Assembly (NCBI GenBank): GCA_029204225.1
Contig: CM055109.1
Coordinates: 3,992,299-4,056,298 of the forward strand
Length of the DNA stretch: 64,000 bases
Source: Diphasiastrum complanatum
Taxonomy: Eukaryota > Streptophyta > Lycopodiopsida > Lycopodiales > Lycopodiaceae
Direction of reading: 5' to 3'
The translations under genes were made by a program, and so were the position numbers. The notes below the pieces were generated by a model. It did not search any database, was not told the origin of the DNA, and worked only from the letters and a program-made list of their open reading frames with translations. Every line of letters starts with the position of its first letter. The stretch's first letter is position 1. Shown one piece after another: positions 11,265-23,085 of the stretch.

Positions 11265-12638
11265 ATGGCAACTCTAAGCGAGAGTGTCCTCAATGAGTCA
11301 AGCAAATTGGAAGGAGCCGGCAACTATGCGGTTTGGAGATTCAAATTGAAAAACATTTTGATGGAAAAGGAGCTACGGGAGATCATGACAGGTGAAGAGA
11401 CAAGGCCAGTGATTGAAGAAGATCAGCAGACATTTGATAGGAGAACACGGAAAGCACAAAATGTCATCAACTTATCAGTTAGAGATGCAATTATTCCCTA
11501 CATTTTGGATTTAGAAGGACCAGAAGAAGGATGGGATAAGGCATTGTTTAAGACCACAACATCTCGAGTGCTATTCCTGAAGACGAAGCTGTACACATTG
11601 CGGATGGATGATGGTGCAACTGTTGCTGATCACCTACTGAAGATCAAAGAGATTCGTGACCAATTAGCAACAGTTGGAGAGCGAGTACAGGTAGCCACAC
11701 AGAAAAATCTTCCAACCTATGAAGAGTTAGGTGGATTGCTTTTGCAGGAAGAACAATGTGAAGAGAACTTGAGTCATCGCAACAGAAGATTTGATCAAGC
11801 TCTTGCAGTGAGAGGACGTGTTGGCAGATTTGGTCATGGAAGACATCAATCAAGAGGTGGAAACTCATATCATGGATCGTTCCAACAATTTCAAGAACAA
11901 TCCAATGATGGCCCAAATCGAGACAATTGGAATCAAGGCCGAGGTCAAGGACGCGACTATTCCAAGCAAAATAAACCTGGAAATTGTAGGTATTGCAACA
12001 AACCTGACCATTGCGAGCGTGAATGCTTCAAGAAACAGAAGGAGATAGAACAAAGGAAAGGCAAATGGAAAGCGGGCAATTATGCTGATCAACATCAATT
12101 TGATGATGATTATTATGAAGACAATTATGCTGATCAACATCAATACGATGATGATCAATATGAAGATGATACATGTAAGAGTTCAAACTTGTTCATTACA
12201 ACATTAATTACAAGTGATGAAGCCAAGGATACTTGGTACATTGATAGTGGTGCATCCAAGCACATGACTTCAAGGAAAGAGTGGTTTTCAGAACTCAAGG
12301 AAACTCACAATGGTGATGAAGTTGGACAAGCCAATGGCAAATTGCTATATGTTAAAGGAATTGGAGTGGTACAAGTGAAGTTAGCCAGCGGGAAGATAAA
12401 TTGGATAAGCAATGTGCAATATGTACATGGCTTAGCTAACAATCTACTATCTGTGATGGTTGATCAACAACTCAAGGTTGAGTTTGACAGTGACAAATGT
12501 CTTGTCAAAGACATCAAGAATCACTACAAAGTGATTGCTACAAGAGCTAGAGTCAACGGGAATCGACTCTACAAATTGAATGCGAGATCTTTTGCTCAAG
12601 CTATGGTAAGCACGGTTGATAGTCAAAGTGACCTTTGA
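11265..12638 (+). CDS. Copia C gag-protease ORF (truncated polyprotein)
   Basis: A 457-codon ORF. The N-terminal gag (MATLSESVLNESSKLEG) binds RNA and forms the capsid. A CCHC zinc knuckle, CRYCNKPDHCEREC, is at about residues 241-254. An acidic 15-residue tandem duplication (NYADQHQ…YED) follows at about residues 272-301. The aspartic protease motif is DSGASKHM at about 327-334. The ATG is supported by the matching start of the reverse copy at 54954. Compared with that copy, about 25 residues are missing in frame near 11690. A TGA at 12636-12638 replaces the Trp expected in the GAG-pre-integrase region, cutting it off from integrase and RT. Confidence 0.88.
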   Translation: MATLSESVLNESSKLEGAGNYAVWRFKLKNILMEKELREIMTGEETRPVIEEDQQTFDRRTRKAQNVINLSVRDAIIPYILDLEGPEEGWDKALFKTTTSRVLFLKTKLYTLRMDDGATVADHLLKIKEIRDQLATVGERVQVATQKNLPTYEELGGLLLQEEQCEENLSHRNRRFDQALAVRGRVGRFGHGRHQSRGGNSYHGSFQQFQEQSNDGPNRDNWNQGRGQGRDYSKQNKPGNCRYCNKPDHCERECFKKQKEIEQRKGKWKAGNYADQHQFDDDYYEDNYADQHQYDDDQYEDDTCKSSNLFITTLITSDEAKDTWYIDSGASKHMTSRKEWFSELKETHNGDEVGQANGKLLYVKGIGVVQVKLASGKINWISNVQYVHGLANNLLSVMVDQQLKVEFDSDKCLVKDIKNHYKVIATRARVNGNRLYKLNARSFAQAMVSTVDSQSDL

Positions 12639-15061
12639 CATCAACGATTCGGTCATATTAGTGCTCAAAGTTTACAAATTCTCAAAAGAGGTAATCTAGT
12701 TATAGGATTGCCTGATATTTCTTTTGAAGGAAAAATTTGTGAAGGTTGCATTTTGGAAAAACAACACAGAGAGAGTTTTCCCAAAAGTGGAGCAAGGAGA
12801 GCCAGTGGCATCCTAGATCTTGTCCACAGTGATCTATGTGGACCTATGCAGACTAGATCTCTTAGTGGCTACTATTACTTTATCACCTTTATTGATGATT
12901 ATAGCAGATGCATTTGGATTTATTTCATAAGCAAGAAACCAGATGCTTTTGCTAAGTTCAGGGAATTAAAGGCATTAGTTGAAAAGCAAACATGATGTTG
13001 CATCAAGACTTTGAGATCTGATGGAGGTGGTGAGTATTTTTTGACAAAATTTATTGATTTCTGCAAAGATCAAGGGATCAAGAGGCAGACTACAACACCT
13101 TATTCACCACAACAAAATGGAGTTGTAGAACGAAAGAACAAATCTATTGTTGAGATGGCCAGGACGATGCTCAAAGGCAAGGGTTTGCCAAACACCTTTT
13201 GGGCAGAAGCTTGTAGCATAGTTATGCAGAGTATTTGGTTGTGATGCTTATGCTCATATTCCTGACAAGAAATGAAAGAAATTGGATGCAAAAGCTATCA
13301 AGTGTATTTTCCTTGGATATGATGAGAAGGCCAAGGCATACAAGATGTATGACACAAATGCATAGAAGCTTGTAATTTTTAGGGATGCTACATTTGACGA
13401 GATGGGCCGAGGTGAACAATCTGAAGGAATCACTGAACCTTTTGATGAGGGAGCGAAAGTACAAGTCAAGAAGAAAGTGGATTTTGATATAGAAAATCCA
13501 TTGGACAAAGGCAAGCCTGATGCTGAAACTCCCAAGCCTGCAAGATTAGAGATGAATCTAGCCCTAATGGGTTTTGTGCTCAAGGCTCAAGAACCAAAAA
13601 CTTTTGATAAAACAAAGGAGCACGAGGAGTGGCGTGAAGCTATGGAAACAAAAATGGAAGCTATATCAAAAAATAGGACTTGGAACTTGGTTGAGCTACT
13701 TGATGGTAAGACACCTATCACTTGCAAATGGATATACAAGATCAAATATGGAGCTGATGGGCAACTCAACAAATATAAAGCATGGTTGGTTGCGCGAGGA
13801 TTTAAGCAGCAAGAAGGTATTGATTTTGAGGAAACCTTCGCACCCGTAGCTAAGATGGTAACTATACGTTCTGTCATTGCTATTTCTGGCTTATGGTTGG
13901 AAGATCCAGCAAATGGATGTTAAATCTACTTTTCTTAATGGAGTGCTGGATGAAGAGGTGTACATAGTGCAACCTCAAGGATTTATTGAACCAGGGAGAG
14001 AGCACCTTGTTTGTAAGCTCAACAAAGCTATTTATGGATTGAAGCAAGCACCACGGGCGTGGTACTCTTGCATTGATGAACACTTTAAGCGAAGGGGAAT
14101 GGTAAAGAGTGATGCTAATCCTAATCTTTACATTCGAAGGCAAGATTCAAATATAGTGTTCATTGTGTTGTACGTGGATGATTTGATTATTACATGAAGT
14201 AATGAGAGTTTAATTGATGAAATCAAATCAGATCTTTCCAATGCTTTTGACATGAGCGATCTAGGATTGATGCACTATTGTCTTGGCATTGAAGTATGGC
14301 AAAAGGAAAATGTGGTCTTTCTTACACAAAGCAAATATGCATGAGATTTGCTTTATAAGTTCAATATGCAGGATTGTAAGCCTTTGAGTACACCTATGGA
14401 TGTCAACACAAAGCTTACTGCATATGATGAATCTGAGAAAGTGGATGCTTATTTGTATAGACAGCTGGTGGGTAGTTTGATTTATTTGACACACACACGA
14501 CCTGATATTTCTTATGTTGTTGGTGTTGTTAGTCAATTTATGCAAGATCCTAGTCAAACACATTGGAAGTCTGCTAAACGTATTCTCAGATACATTCGAG
14601 GGACATTGAATTTTGGTTTGAAGTATGATCAGCCTGAAGTGTCAATATTGATAGGATATACAGATGCTGATTGGCCAATTAATATTGATGACAGAAGGTC
14701 TACCAGTGGTCATACATTCAGTTATGGTACAGCTGCAGTTTCATGGAACAACAAAAAGCAACCTACAGTAGCCTTATCCTCAATGGAAGTTGAATATCGA
14801 GCACTCAGCAATGCTGCACAAGCAACGGTATGGTTACAAAGATTGTTGGTGAAATTAGGTCAACCATAGGTGGATGCAACTACTATATCTTGCGACAATC
14901 AAAGCTGCATTTGCCTTGCCAAAAAACCAGTTTTGCATGCTCGAACCAAGCACATCAAAATACATTATCATTTTGTTGAGAGAAAAATTTTTATGGAGCC
15001 ATTGATCTTGTTTTCTGTAAATCTGAAGACCAAGTGGCAGATATTTTTACAAGGTCATTAG
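12639..15061 (+). pseudogene. Copia C pol remainder (integrase, RT, RNase H), decayed
   Basis: Integrase motifs CEGCILEKQH, VHSDLCGP, SDGGGEYF and QNGVVERKNK are visible from about 12720 to 13150. A deletion near 13210-13235 removes about 50 residues between the integrase core and the VFGCDAY stretch. RT follows (CKWIYKIK near 13725; YVDDLIIT near 14173), then RNase H (SSMEVEYRALS near 14780) and the terminal CDNQSC…RTKHI segment. Stops at about 12993, 13243, 13363, 14195, 14342 and 14867 and frameshifts near 13890 destroy the frame. Confidence 0.9.
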
Positions 15062-15132
15062 GTAGATGTAAATTTGAAAAGTTTTGTACTCTACTAGGAA
15101 TAGAAGAATGTAATTTTATCATTGAGGGAGAG

Positions 15133-15383
15133 TGCTAGAAATAGATGATAAACTTCATTGTTACACTTCTTAGCTATTGTTTACGGTGTACTTTATTACT
15201 AGCTGTAACTAGCCATTGGCTAGTCTAGTAGTCTACTCCTAGGTTCTCTCTCTCTCTATCAGGATTCAGGATTTATATGTACATTTTACATTCAATATGT
15301 TGTAGTGTGATGGAGTGATAGTGCGTGTTCTTCTTCCGGCTTCTTATGGTGAATGCTTGATGTTGCATATCTGATTGTTGACA
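15133..15383 (+). repeat. 3' LTR of copia C
   Basis: About 251 bases, starting TGCTAGAAAT after the purine-rich GAGGGAGAG and ending GTTGACA. The host family A sequence resumes at the next base. Confidence 0.9.
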
Positions 15384-16556
15384 ATGGCTCCACTTTTGCC
15401 CTTGAAGATCTCCTTGGTGTGATAGGTGGGTTTGGTGCTTGCTCCTCCATGAGCTCCTCCTCAAAATCAAGATCTTGCTCCTCAACCATCTTCTTCTTGG
15501 CTATTGGAGCACTTGAGAGCCTTCTTCAAGCACATGCATATTATGTTTATCAAATATAACATCCCTTGAAACAACAAATTTGTTCAAGGATGGGATATAG
15601 ATTTTGTAGCCCTTGCTTGAGCTTGCATATCCAAGCGTGATCCCTCTTGTGGAAGATGGATCCTCCTTGGTTCTTGTTTCCAATGTCACATTCACATAAC
15701 ATATACACCAGAAACTTTCAAGTGATTAAGATTGGGTTTCTTTCCATAAAACATCTCATAAGGAGTTTTGCCTTCAATTGCTTTGCAAGGCACCCTATTC
15801 ATCAAGTAGTTTGCACATACAAGAGATTCACCCCAAAAGGATTTGGGCAAACAAGCATCCAATCTTAAAGCCTTAGAACATTCACATAATGTTCTATTCC
15901 TTCTTTCAACAACACCATTTTGTTGAGGGGTGTAAGGACAAGAAGTTTCCTTCTTGATCTCTTCCTCCTCACAAAAGCCCTTAAACTCATGGAGATGTAT
16001 TCTCCACCATTTTCACTTGAACTTTACAAAAGTATCAAATACTTGAGACTTGAAAAAAAGTAAGAACACCCAACAATATCTTAAATAGTCATCAATGAAA
16101 AACATGGATGAACCTCCCTTAGATTTTGTGCTAGCAATATGCACATCCGAGTGTATGAGTTCAAGAGGATGAGATGACTTTGTGATGGAGTTAGGAAACA
16201 CCTTCTTATATGCCTTGTATAAAGCACATGCTTCACAAATTTGTCTTCCTTCCCAATAGACCTTGGTAGGCCTAAAGCATACTCCTCCTTGATTATAGCC
16301 TCCATGGAACCTGAGTTGACATGTCCAGGTCGTTTGTGCCATAAAGTGAAAGTAGATATCTTGCTCTTCTCGGCCAACATGACAACATTAGCATCCACAA
16401 ATGCATCCAACTTATAAAATTTGCCAAGTCTAGTGCCCTTAGCCACTATCTTACCCTTCTTCTTGATGAAACATTCATTTGAAGCAAAATCAACATTGAA
16501 ACCATTGTCTATACCATTTGGCCAACACTTAATAGATTCTTGTGTTATTGTAGGAT
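15384..16556 (-). pseudogene. Copia family A pol, protease to integrase part (reverse strand, right of nested element)
   Basis: The reverse strand continues the family A polyprotein interrupted at 9342. It covers the acidic linker, the integrase core (HSDVHIASTKS near 16140; TPQQNGV near 15920) and the HHCC region with LWHKRPGHV near 16345. Frameshifts occur near 15500, 15720 and 16010. Homology to the intact copy ends at about 16556, where a gypsy LTR begins, so gag and the 5' LTR are absent here. Confidence 0.9.
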
Positions 16557-17385
16557 GTTGGGAGGGGTATTCCCATTATAGAGCGAATAAAGAAAATGAG
16601 TCAATAAATGTGTTGTGAGGGCATGGCTTCCTACACGTATAAGTCCATGACCCAAGGAGCACACAAGGCGAATGTAAATAGACATAATGGACTTGGGGGC
16701 CCTTGTAATTAAAATAAAACTTGAGGCCCAAAGTCATTTTAAACTTAGAAGTTTATTATTTTAGAGTTCGGTCCAACTTTGGACTCACATGAATCTTGTG
16801 AATTCTAATGTACTTTTTGTGGACCCTTGGATTAAGTTGGGTCCAAGATGAATGGTTAAGATCAATGTACATATTAGCCAATAGAATTTTGGGGCAAGGG
16901 CCTTCCCCATTTATAAAAAGGCACCATTTGTACTCTATTTTTCATGCTTAATAGAGAGGAGAAGACTCTACCATTTTGGGAGCTCAAGCATCCTCAATTG
17001 CTAATCACTCTTGCGTATGCCATTGTTGTGAATTGCTTTTTACTTCCATTTTCCATGCTTTTTGTTTAAGCTAGTTAAAGTTTCTCCATAAGCAATGACA
17101 TTGAGCATTTTAGCTAACCTCCATCTCCATTCTCCCTCTCTCTTTCTATATCTTCCTCTCTTTCTCTCTCTCTCATTTCTACTCTCTTCCCTTCCACAAA
17201 ATCATGATGAATGTTAGTTTAGTGGAGTAGAGTTAGGGTTGAGTAGTGTTACTGGTGCTAGTGTTAGGGAAAAAGTAGAGAACTATCTAAAAGTAGCATC
17301 TATTCATAGTTAGGCACCTATCCAATGTTCTAACCCTTGTTGATAGGCGAGAGGGCTACTATGACGCGAGATCTTCGACCCTATA
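16557..17385 (+). repeat. 5' LTR of gypsy element E
   Basis: It begins TGTTGGGAGGGG exactly where family A homology stops. It contains CCAAT near 16878, a TATA box TTATAAAAA at 16911-16919, and a CT-rich tract near 17130-17190. It ends before TGGCGTCGTTGCTGGGA, a gypsy-type primer-binding site. The LTR on the reverse strand at about 30963-31821 has a similar start and end. Confidence 0.75.
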
Positions 17386-17386
17386 G

Positions 17387-17403
17387 TGGCGTCGTTGCTG
17401 GGA
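17387..17403 (+). other. Gypsy-type primer-binding site
   Basis: TGGCGTCGTTGCTGGGA resembles the TGGCGCCGTTGCCGGGG primer site common in plant Tat/Athila gypsy elements. A similar TGGCACCGTTGCT lies at 28568. Confidence 0.65.
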
Positions 17404-18742
17404 ATAGGTTTTCACTAACTAGCATAGCTGCATTTTAGTTATTTCTTGCTTTTTAGAGTAGTTTTAGGTGGATTTTGGGGTAGAAAGAGTTAGTTTTCTG
17501 CATTTTCTTGTGTTTGGACTGTTCTCAGCTAGCGGAGGAGGTGTGAGAGGGTGGAGGAGACCCTGAACAGCCTCTAAGGGCCTGACATCCAAACCAAAAC
17601 CTGAGAAAACCCAAAAAAAAACACACCAATCTGCATTTTGGAGGGAAAAAGAGACAAATTTTTAATCAAATTTTGTTTTCTCCGAAACCAGTGAGAGATA
17701 ACCCTCACATGACTTGGCAGAAGCTCCAGGGTTTTGTCCCAGACCTGCATAGAAGCATGTGAGAGTTAGTTCCAAGCAGATTGCAAAAATCAGAGAAAAA
17801 ATCACAAAAATTCAAAAAATCCATGTAAAAAATAAAAAAAAAAATCATATGTTCATAAGAACTCTCGTAGAGCCCTCTGAAGTTCCATCTCAGTGAGACC
17901 AGGACACAATGGAGCTTGCGAGAGTTAGTACAAAATTCAAGTATCTATGAGAGAGTTCCCAGTGGAAAAAAGATGAAAAAATACTAAAGAACTCTCGTAA
18001 ACACTAAAATTTTCAGTTCCAGTGGTCAAGAACCCTCGTATAGAATTTTAAGTTCCCTCTCAGTGAGACTAGGACACATAAGAGTTTGTGAGAGTTAGTT
18101 TGATCCAGTGGGCAGAAAATTGGGTGGGTTTAAGTGCTAAAAAATCACTAAAAAGTGAAGATCCAGCAAATCCTTCCAAAGAGAACTCTCGCAAACCATT
18201 CCAATCAATCCAGAATGTCAATTTTCATTAGTGATGAAGCTTGCGAGAGTTAAAACTGATTATTGGTGAAGATCAAGCCAAAATAGTGGTTTTGAACCCT
18301 CGCAAACAATGATATTTTCACTTAATACGAGAGTTAACTCTCGCAGAGATTTTCAGAGTCAGATCTACCTTAGATAAAGCTCTTGTAATCCTTGCGAGAG
18401 TTAGATCCCAGTAATTAGAAAGATATCAAGGTTTTTTGACTACAAAATATCTAAAGAACCCTTGCACAGCCAACCCTCACACTAAGAGCCTCGCAGACTA
18501 GATCAGTGAAAAGATCTGTATCAGATCCAACTACTCTCATAATCTCAAGACAATCAGTGCAAGGAGTGAAAAGTTATAAAGGAAAAACCACCGTACAAGG
18601 CCTGAATCCTCAACACCGGCCTATCATTTTGATTAGATCCATAAGATTCAATTTGCTTTCCACTGTACAAATAAAATCCAACTATCTTGGATCCCATTAT
18701 CGGATGAATCTGAGATCTGGATGATCAATAGCAAGAAGGATA
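17404..18742 (+). other. Gypsy E leader with dispersed CTCTCGCA/TGCGAGAG motifs
   Basis: No convincing gene. Between about 17690 and 18510 the octamer TGCGAGAG or its complement, with close variants such as AACTCTCGT and ACCCTCGCA, recurs more than a dozen times in both orientations, often within GCGAGAGTTAG. Two longer stretches, each with TCAGTGAGAC and AGGACACA, repeat near 17890 and 18060. Confidence 0.7.
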
Positions 18743-19196
18743 GTGAATCAAGCACCACACCTTCCCAGATTAGCAGCTGCACAACAAGAGGTAGAATCGG
18801 AACCAGTGCCAATGGATCCAATGGGTCAACCTATACTTGTCGCTCCCTTGCAAGCAGTCCGGAGGGCACCTCGTATGGAGATACCAAAATATGACAGATC
18901 ATCAGATCACATCCGCTTTCTCTAGATCTACGAGCAAGCTTGTGAAATGTACGACAATCGGACACCTGTAGAGAAGTTGATGTTGTTTCCCATGTCACTA
19001 GTAACGGTGGCTCAAAATTGGTTTTTCAATTTTTCAGAGAAAGGAAAATCCACCTGGGAAGCGGTTAAAGCGGCTTTCATCACGCGCTTTAAACCAAGGA
19101 AGTTCCTAGAAGACCCGTTTCTCTTGTTCAACAAGGTCAAGATGGGAAAACGAGAAAGGGTCAGGGACTATGTTGAGCAGGTCAAACATCTATGAT
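18743..19196 (+). pseudogene. Gypsy E gag, N-terminal part
   Basis: Forward translation gives a retrotransposon gag with PRMEIPKYDRSSD, LMLFPMSLVTVAQNWFF and KAAFITRFKPRKFLEDP, ending KRERVRDYVEQVKHL. A stop at about 18925 interrupts it. It is homologous to the gag fragments at 40947-41390 and 55518-55830. It is cut at about 19196, where a reverse copia fragment starts; gag C-terminal sequence resumes at 20521. Confidence 0.85.
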
Positions 19197-20520
19197 CCGA
19201 GTGCAGTGCGGTCCAAGGTTTTTCCTTTTTTGGGCGGCCACCATGCATGACCCAGGTTGTCATTGGCGGGACACGTGTCCCATCGACTTGCACCACAGTA
19301 CAGTAGCACAGTGATTCTACTTTAATTATAACTCTCTCTCTTACAACAGAGTCTACTTTTTAGACAATCATATACATAGCTTTAAAGTCAACAAACTTTA
19401 AGTACAAAATGCTTTGATCTAAACTTATCAAACTTTTCTCCAACAAGTGGCTTAGTGAAAATATCAGCTAGTTGCTCTTCCGTACTACAATGAATAACAT
19501 GAATTTCATGACTCAGTGGCCTCTCACGTAAAAAGTGATACTGGATCTCAATGTGTTTGGTTCTCGCAAGGAACACTAGATTCTTTGCTAGCCGAATGCC
19601 ACTTTGTCTATCGCTATGTAACGTTGTGGGATTTTTCTGCTTCATGCCAACTACTTCCAAGATTTGTCTCAACCATATAGCTTCCTGTGCTGCACTATAC
19701 ATTGCATTATACTTTCTGTGGTGGATAGAGCAATTGTACTTTGCTTCTTACTAGACCAGAAAAAGCAACTACCACAAAACTGGAATACATACCCTGTGGT
19801 GGATCTACGATTATCATAGTCACCTCCCCAATCTGCATCCACATAGCCACACAACTCAGGTAAACCATCATGCTTTCTGTAAATCAAGCCATAATCTGAA
19901 GTGCCTTTCCAACAACATAGCATATATCTGGTCTAGTCATGGTAAGGTAAATCAAGCTCCCTACTAATTGCTTATACAGCGTAGCATCAAATGACTGTGA
20001 CTCATCAAGCTCAGAAAGCTTTTTACCTGGTTCAATAGGAGTATTCACTGGTTTGCAATCCTGCAACCTAAACCTATGTAGCAATTCTTTGACATACTTC
20101 ACCTATGTTAAACCCACTTCGTGTCCTTTTTGCCACACCTCTACTCCAAGGCAATAATGCATCAGGCTGAGATCTGTCATCTCGAATTGTTCCATGAGAT
20201 CTTTCTTGATCATGTCTATCATCTCTTGATTATTTCTCGTAATAATCAAGTCATCAACATAAAGAGCAATCAAAACAACCATACCATCAAAGCATAAGAC
20301 ATATAGATTTGGATCAGAATGTGTTCTCACCATCCCCTTTGAACAAAAGTAGGCATCAATCCTGCTGTACCACGCACGTGGTGCCTGTTTAAGACCATAA
20401 AACGCTTTCTTCAAGCGACATACTTTATTTTCCTATCCCTTCACTACAAAGCCTTTAGGTTGATCCATGAACACTTCTTCTTCTAGCTCACCATTTAGAA
20501 AAGCAGATTTCACATCCATA
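19197..20520 (-). pseudogene. Copia RT-RNase H fragment inside gypsy E (reverse strand)
   Basis: Reverse translation covers RT from FLNGELEEE (about 20500) through [25 protein letters not shown], the linker YVKELLHRF, and RNase H (YVDADWGGDYDNRRSTTGYVF) to RTKHIEIQYHFLRER and ADIFTKPL near 19450. It is a fourth copia family, close to C in RT but with different detail. Stops near 20100, 19920 and 19700 break it. About 190 bases beyond the stop (19197-19385) may be part of its LTR and include GACACGTGTC. It lacks gag, protease, integrase and a 5' LTR. Confidence 0.9.
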
Positions 20521-22003
20521 GAATGTCCAAACAAAGACAATATTGTACCATTATATCGTGATTGTGGTTATGGGCATTGCTATAAAAATTGTCCAGCAAG
20601 ACCAAAACCACCACTAGCTACAGCTCCTATAAATTTGATAACAATCAAACAAAGACCAGAAGCTCAAAATAAATCAAGTGCACTCTTGATGGTGGTTACC
20701 AGAGCACAAAAGCAGAAAAAACTTGTAGCAAATCCAGTCCCTGCTGATTCTATACCATTAACTGATATACCAATAGCATCTGGAGTCTATCCAAATCTTC
20801 ATGCAGAAAAGAGAAGATATCAGGATATGAGGTAGTGGATTAAACATTTGCAAGAGGAAGAGGAGCTTGAAGTTGCTAGAGCAACAACCGAAGTTCATTC
20901 TGCACCAATACAACCGCCGAATAATTCACGTATAGATATGAATGCTCAGTTGCATCATCATGAAGAACCCTTCAAGTTTATTGAACCGGAAGCACCACAA
21001 ACAGAACTGCTCATGAATATTTTGTCTAGTAAGATCAATATTTTGTTGGGAGAGTTCCTGAAGTTGGTGCCAAAAGCAAAAGAAGTATTAGCACAAAAGT
21101 TAACCAAGCTGAATCAAAGATCTTGCATTTTAAATTCTCCTCCTAATGCATCCTTAGTTTCTTGAACTAGCATCCATCAAGAGCCACTTTCTTGTGCCAG
21201 ATTTGAAGAATCTAACGAAGCACTCCATGTTGGAGCCGCTTCGGAAAGTGAACAAAAGAATATCACTCTTCCAATACAACATAGACAATTTCCTAACAAA
21301 GCAGCCATGATAGATGGCGGTTCGTGAGTTAATCTGATTTCTACAAAGCTATGTGCAAAGTGGGGCCTTACAAAGATAAAACCTATGACTTTTGTCATTA
21401 AGCTGGCTGATCAAACGACAGTTTGTCCGCGAGGAATGGTTGAAGATATACCTGTCAGAATTGACAGAGTACAGTTCGTCATTACTTTTGTAGTAATGGA
21501 CTTACTAGAAGCACCAAATGTCTACCGAGTCCTATTGGGATGCCCATGTTACGAGTTGCACAACTAGTTCATAACTGGAGTACAGGGAAAATCACTTTTG
21601 AAAATCGTGAACATGCAGTCAAGGTTGATCCTGTAACTTGGACTATCAAACCAATGGCTCAGAAAGAGGATGATGATTCATCAACAACGGATCATACTTG
21701 TGATCGACCAGTAAAAAACTGGGGAGTTCATTATGACTCTCAGACCAATACTGTCAACTTTAATCAAGCCCTTGCAACAATTGATTGTACAACAGGTTAT
21801 ATGTGTCAACAAGATAATCAATCAGATTTGAGTGAGATTTCATTATTGGATCAAACCTTAGTAGATACACCAATCACTTTTCCATTAAATGTGTTGAATG
21901 TAGCTTGGATATCAACGGAGCCTATACCAGATCCAATTGAAGATTAACTCATTCTTGTGAGTCATGCCTTGACGTATGATGACAATGCAGAACTTACTGA
22001 TGA
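20521..22003 (+). pseudogene. Gypsy E gag C-terminus and aspartic protease, decayed
   Basis: The right side of gypsy E. It starts with a partial zinc knuckle (CGYGHCYKNC near 20560), then the linker with EKRRYQDMR and HHHEEPFK. The protease region follows, with IDGGS near 21310, KWGLTKIKP and FVVMDLLEAPNVYRVLLG, then VHNWSTGKITFEN. A roughly 60-base insertion near 21105-21170 and a frameshift near 21540 disrupt it, and a stop replaces Gly in the DGGSG loop at about 21327. It corresponds to the reverse copy at 52000-53500. Homology ends near 22003. Confidence 0.88.
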
Positions 22004-22440
22004 GCACCACTTCAACAAATGCTTTTTTGGGAATGTACGAATTGAAATGTTACAAGTAGATCCAAAGGGCAAGAGAAAACAATTGAAATCAACCAAGGGT
22101 CAATGATTTGAATTTACAAAATGTTTTTTAATTTTGAATTAGAATTGACTAGTTATAATGATCGCCAAGTAAAGATCTAACCTAGATTTTGTTGCATACA
22201 ACCAAATTAATGACCCTTGTGGAGCCAAGCCACCCAACCAACAGGAAATAAATAGTCATATCCCTAATTGCTTCACCCCCAAGCCTGATGGAACGCGGAT
22301 GGATGTTCACAGGCCACAGTAGAATAGAGGCCGTCGTCCCATCAAAGAAAATACAATAATGAAGAAGGATTTTGGATATCTTTAGAGACTAACATGTAGA
22401 GCAATTCTGATTTGTTTAGATGTTAGAGTAGGTGTTCTCC
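22004..22440. other. Unassigned sequence
   Basis: No gene, LTR end or repeat is recognised. A short forward reading (ending in QVDPKGKRKQLKSTKG near 22100) has no recognised relative, and the frame stops soon after. Reverse gypsy gag begins at about 22441. Confidence 0.4.
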
Positions 22441-22860
22441 ACATGCAAAGCATGTAAGTGGTGCTCTAGTCCAGTTTCTAAATGCTTGTTGTTGCGCAGC
22501 AGCATAAATAGCATACTGTTATGAAGATCCACCTTCATAATCATTACTTTAATTCCATTGCTTGGTACCTTTGTAAGGTTCTGGTTCCATCAAATTGGCA
22601 GGAGGTGCGGGATGCTTTGGTGGGGCAGGTAAGGCTAACCGTTCCGGGTATCCAAGAGCAAATTCACGAGGTCTAGCTGCTGAATTTCCTCCATATTGTG
22701 GTTCTCGATATCTCATCTGGGCATACCGTTGCTGAATAATCCGAGGATTGAAGTTGCAAAAAGCTAATTCATGATCAAACGAATTACACAATGGCATATA
22801 TTGATTTCCATTCATTTTTTCAATTGAGGACACTCATTCACTGTGTGATTTCCCATACAA
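22441..22860 (-). pseudogene. Gypsy gag zinc-knuckle fragment (reverse strand)
   Basis: Reverse translation matches the gag at 53533-53955, including FCNFNPRIIQQRYAQM, YREPQYGGN and PANLMEPEPY. The second Cys of the knuckle that reads CHLCNSPDH in the other copy is altered here (LCNSFDHELAFC). It is a short orphan piece between unassigned DNA and a leader-like segment. Confidence 0.85.
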
Positions 22861-23085
22861 ATGGTACATCAGATCAAATCTACTTAATCTCTTCCACTTG
22901 ACAAGAATCAGATTCCTATACTGTGAAAAAGATTCCTAAGATCAACCGATCGATGCTTCTCAAAATGAAAAATTCTCAGAATCAAAATCAAACTGTATTA
23001 GATTTGACCCAAAATTTGAAAAAGACTTGATATGGAAAATCAAAACCTAAAAATAGAACTGGCGAAGGTTTCTTAGGTGAAGGTT
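22861..23085. other. Gypsy leader-like sequence
   Basis: AT-rich, with GGCGAAGGTTTC and GGTGAAGGTTAACTCGGC near 23060-23090, the same motif type as in 41800-42500 and 48290-48660. No gene seen. Confidence 0.45.

Larger units (their letters stand above)
9343..15383 (+). mobile_element. Copia family C element nested in reverse family A element
   Basis: Short LTRs (9343-9591 and 15133-15383) flank a leader, a gag-protease ORF and a decayed pol. The insertion site is proven by the interrupted host: family A coding stops at 9342 and resumes at 15384, and the right flank repeats host bases ATGGC while the left reads ATGCT, a decayed five-base duplication. LTRs differ at about 22 of 250 positions by eye, so it is older than the family A element at 33933. 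Its leader carries a solo LTR of another family. Confidence 0.93.

Noticed and set aside
16557-17385. A TAGGA target duplication for gypsy E
   Set aside because: Only the left flank is seen. No 3' LTR of this element followed by resumed family A sequence was found, so the duplication cannot be confirmed.
17690-18510. Regular repeats considered as a CRISPR-like array
   Set aside because: Motifs are 8-10 bases, irregularly spaced and in both orientations, in plant DNA. This is a retrotransposon leader.
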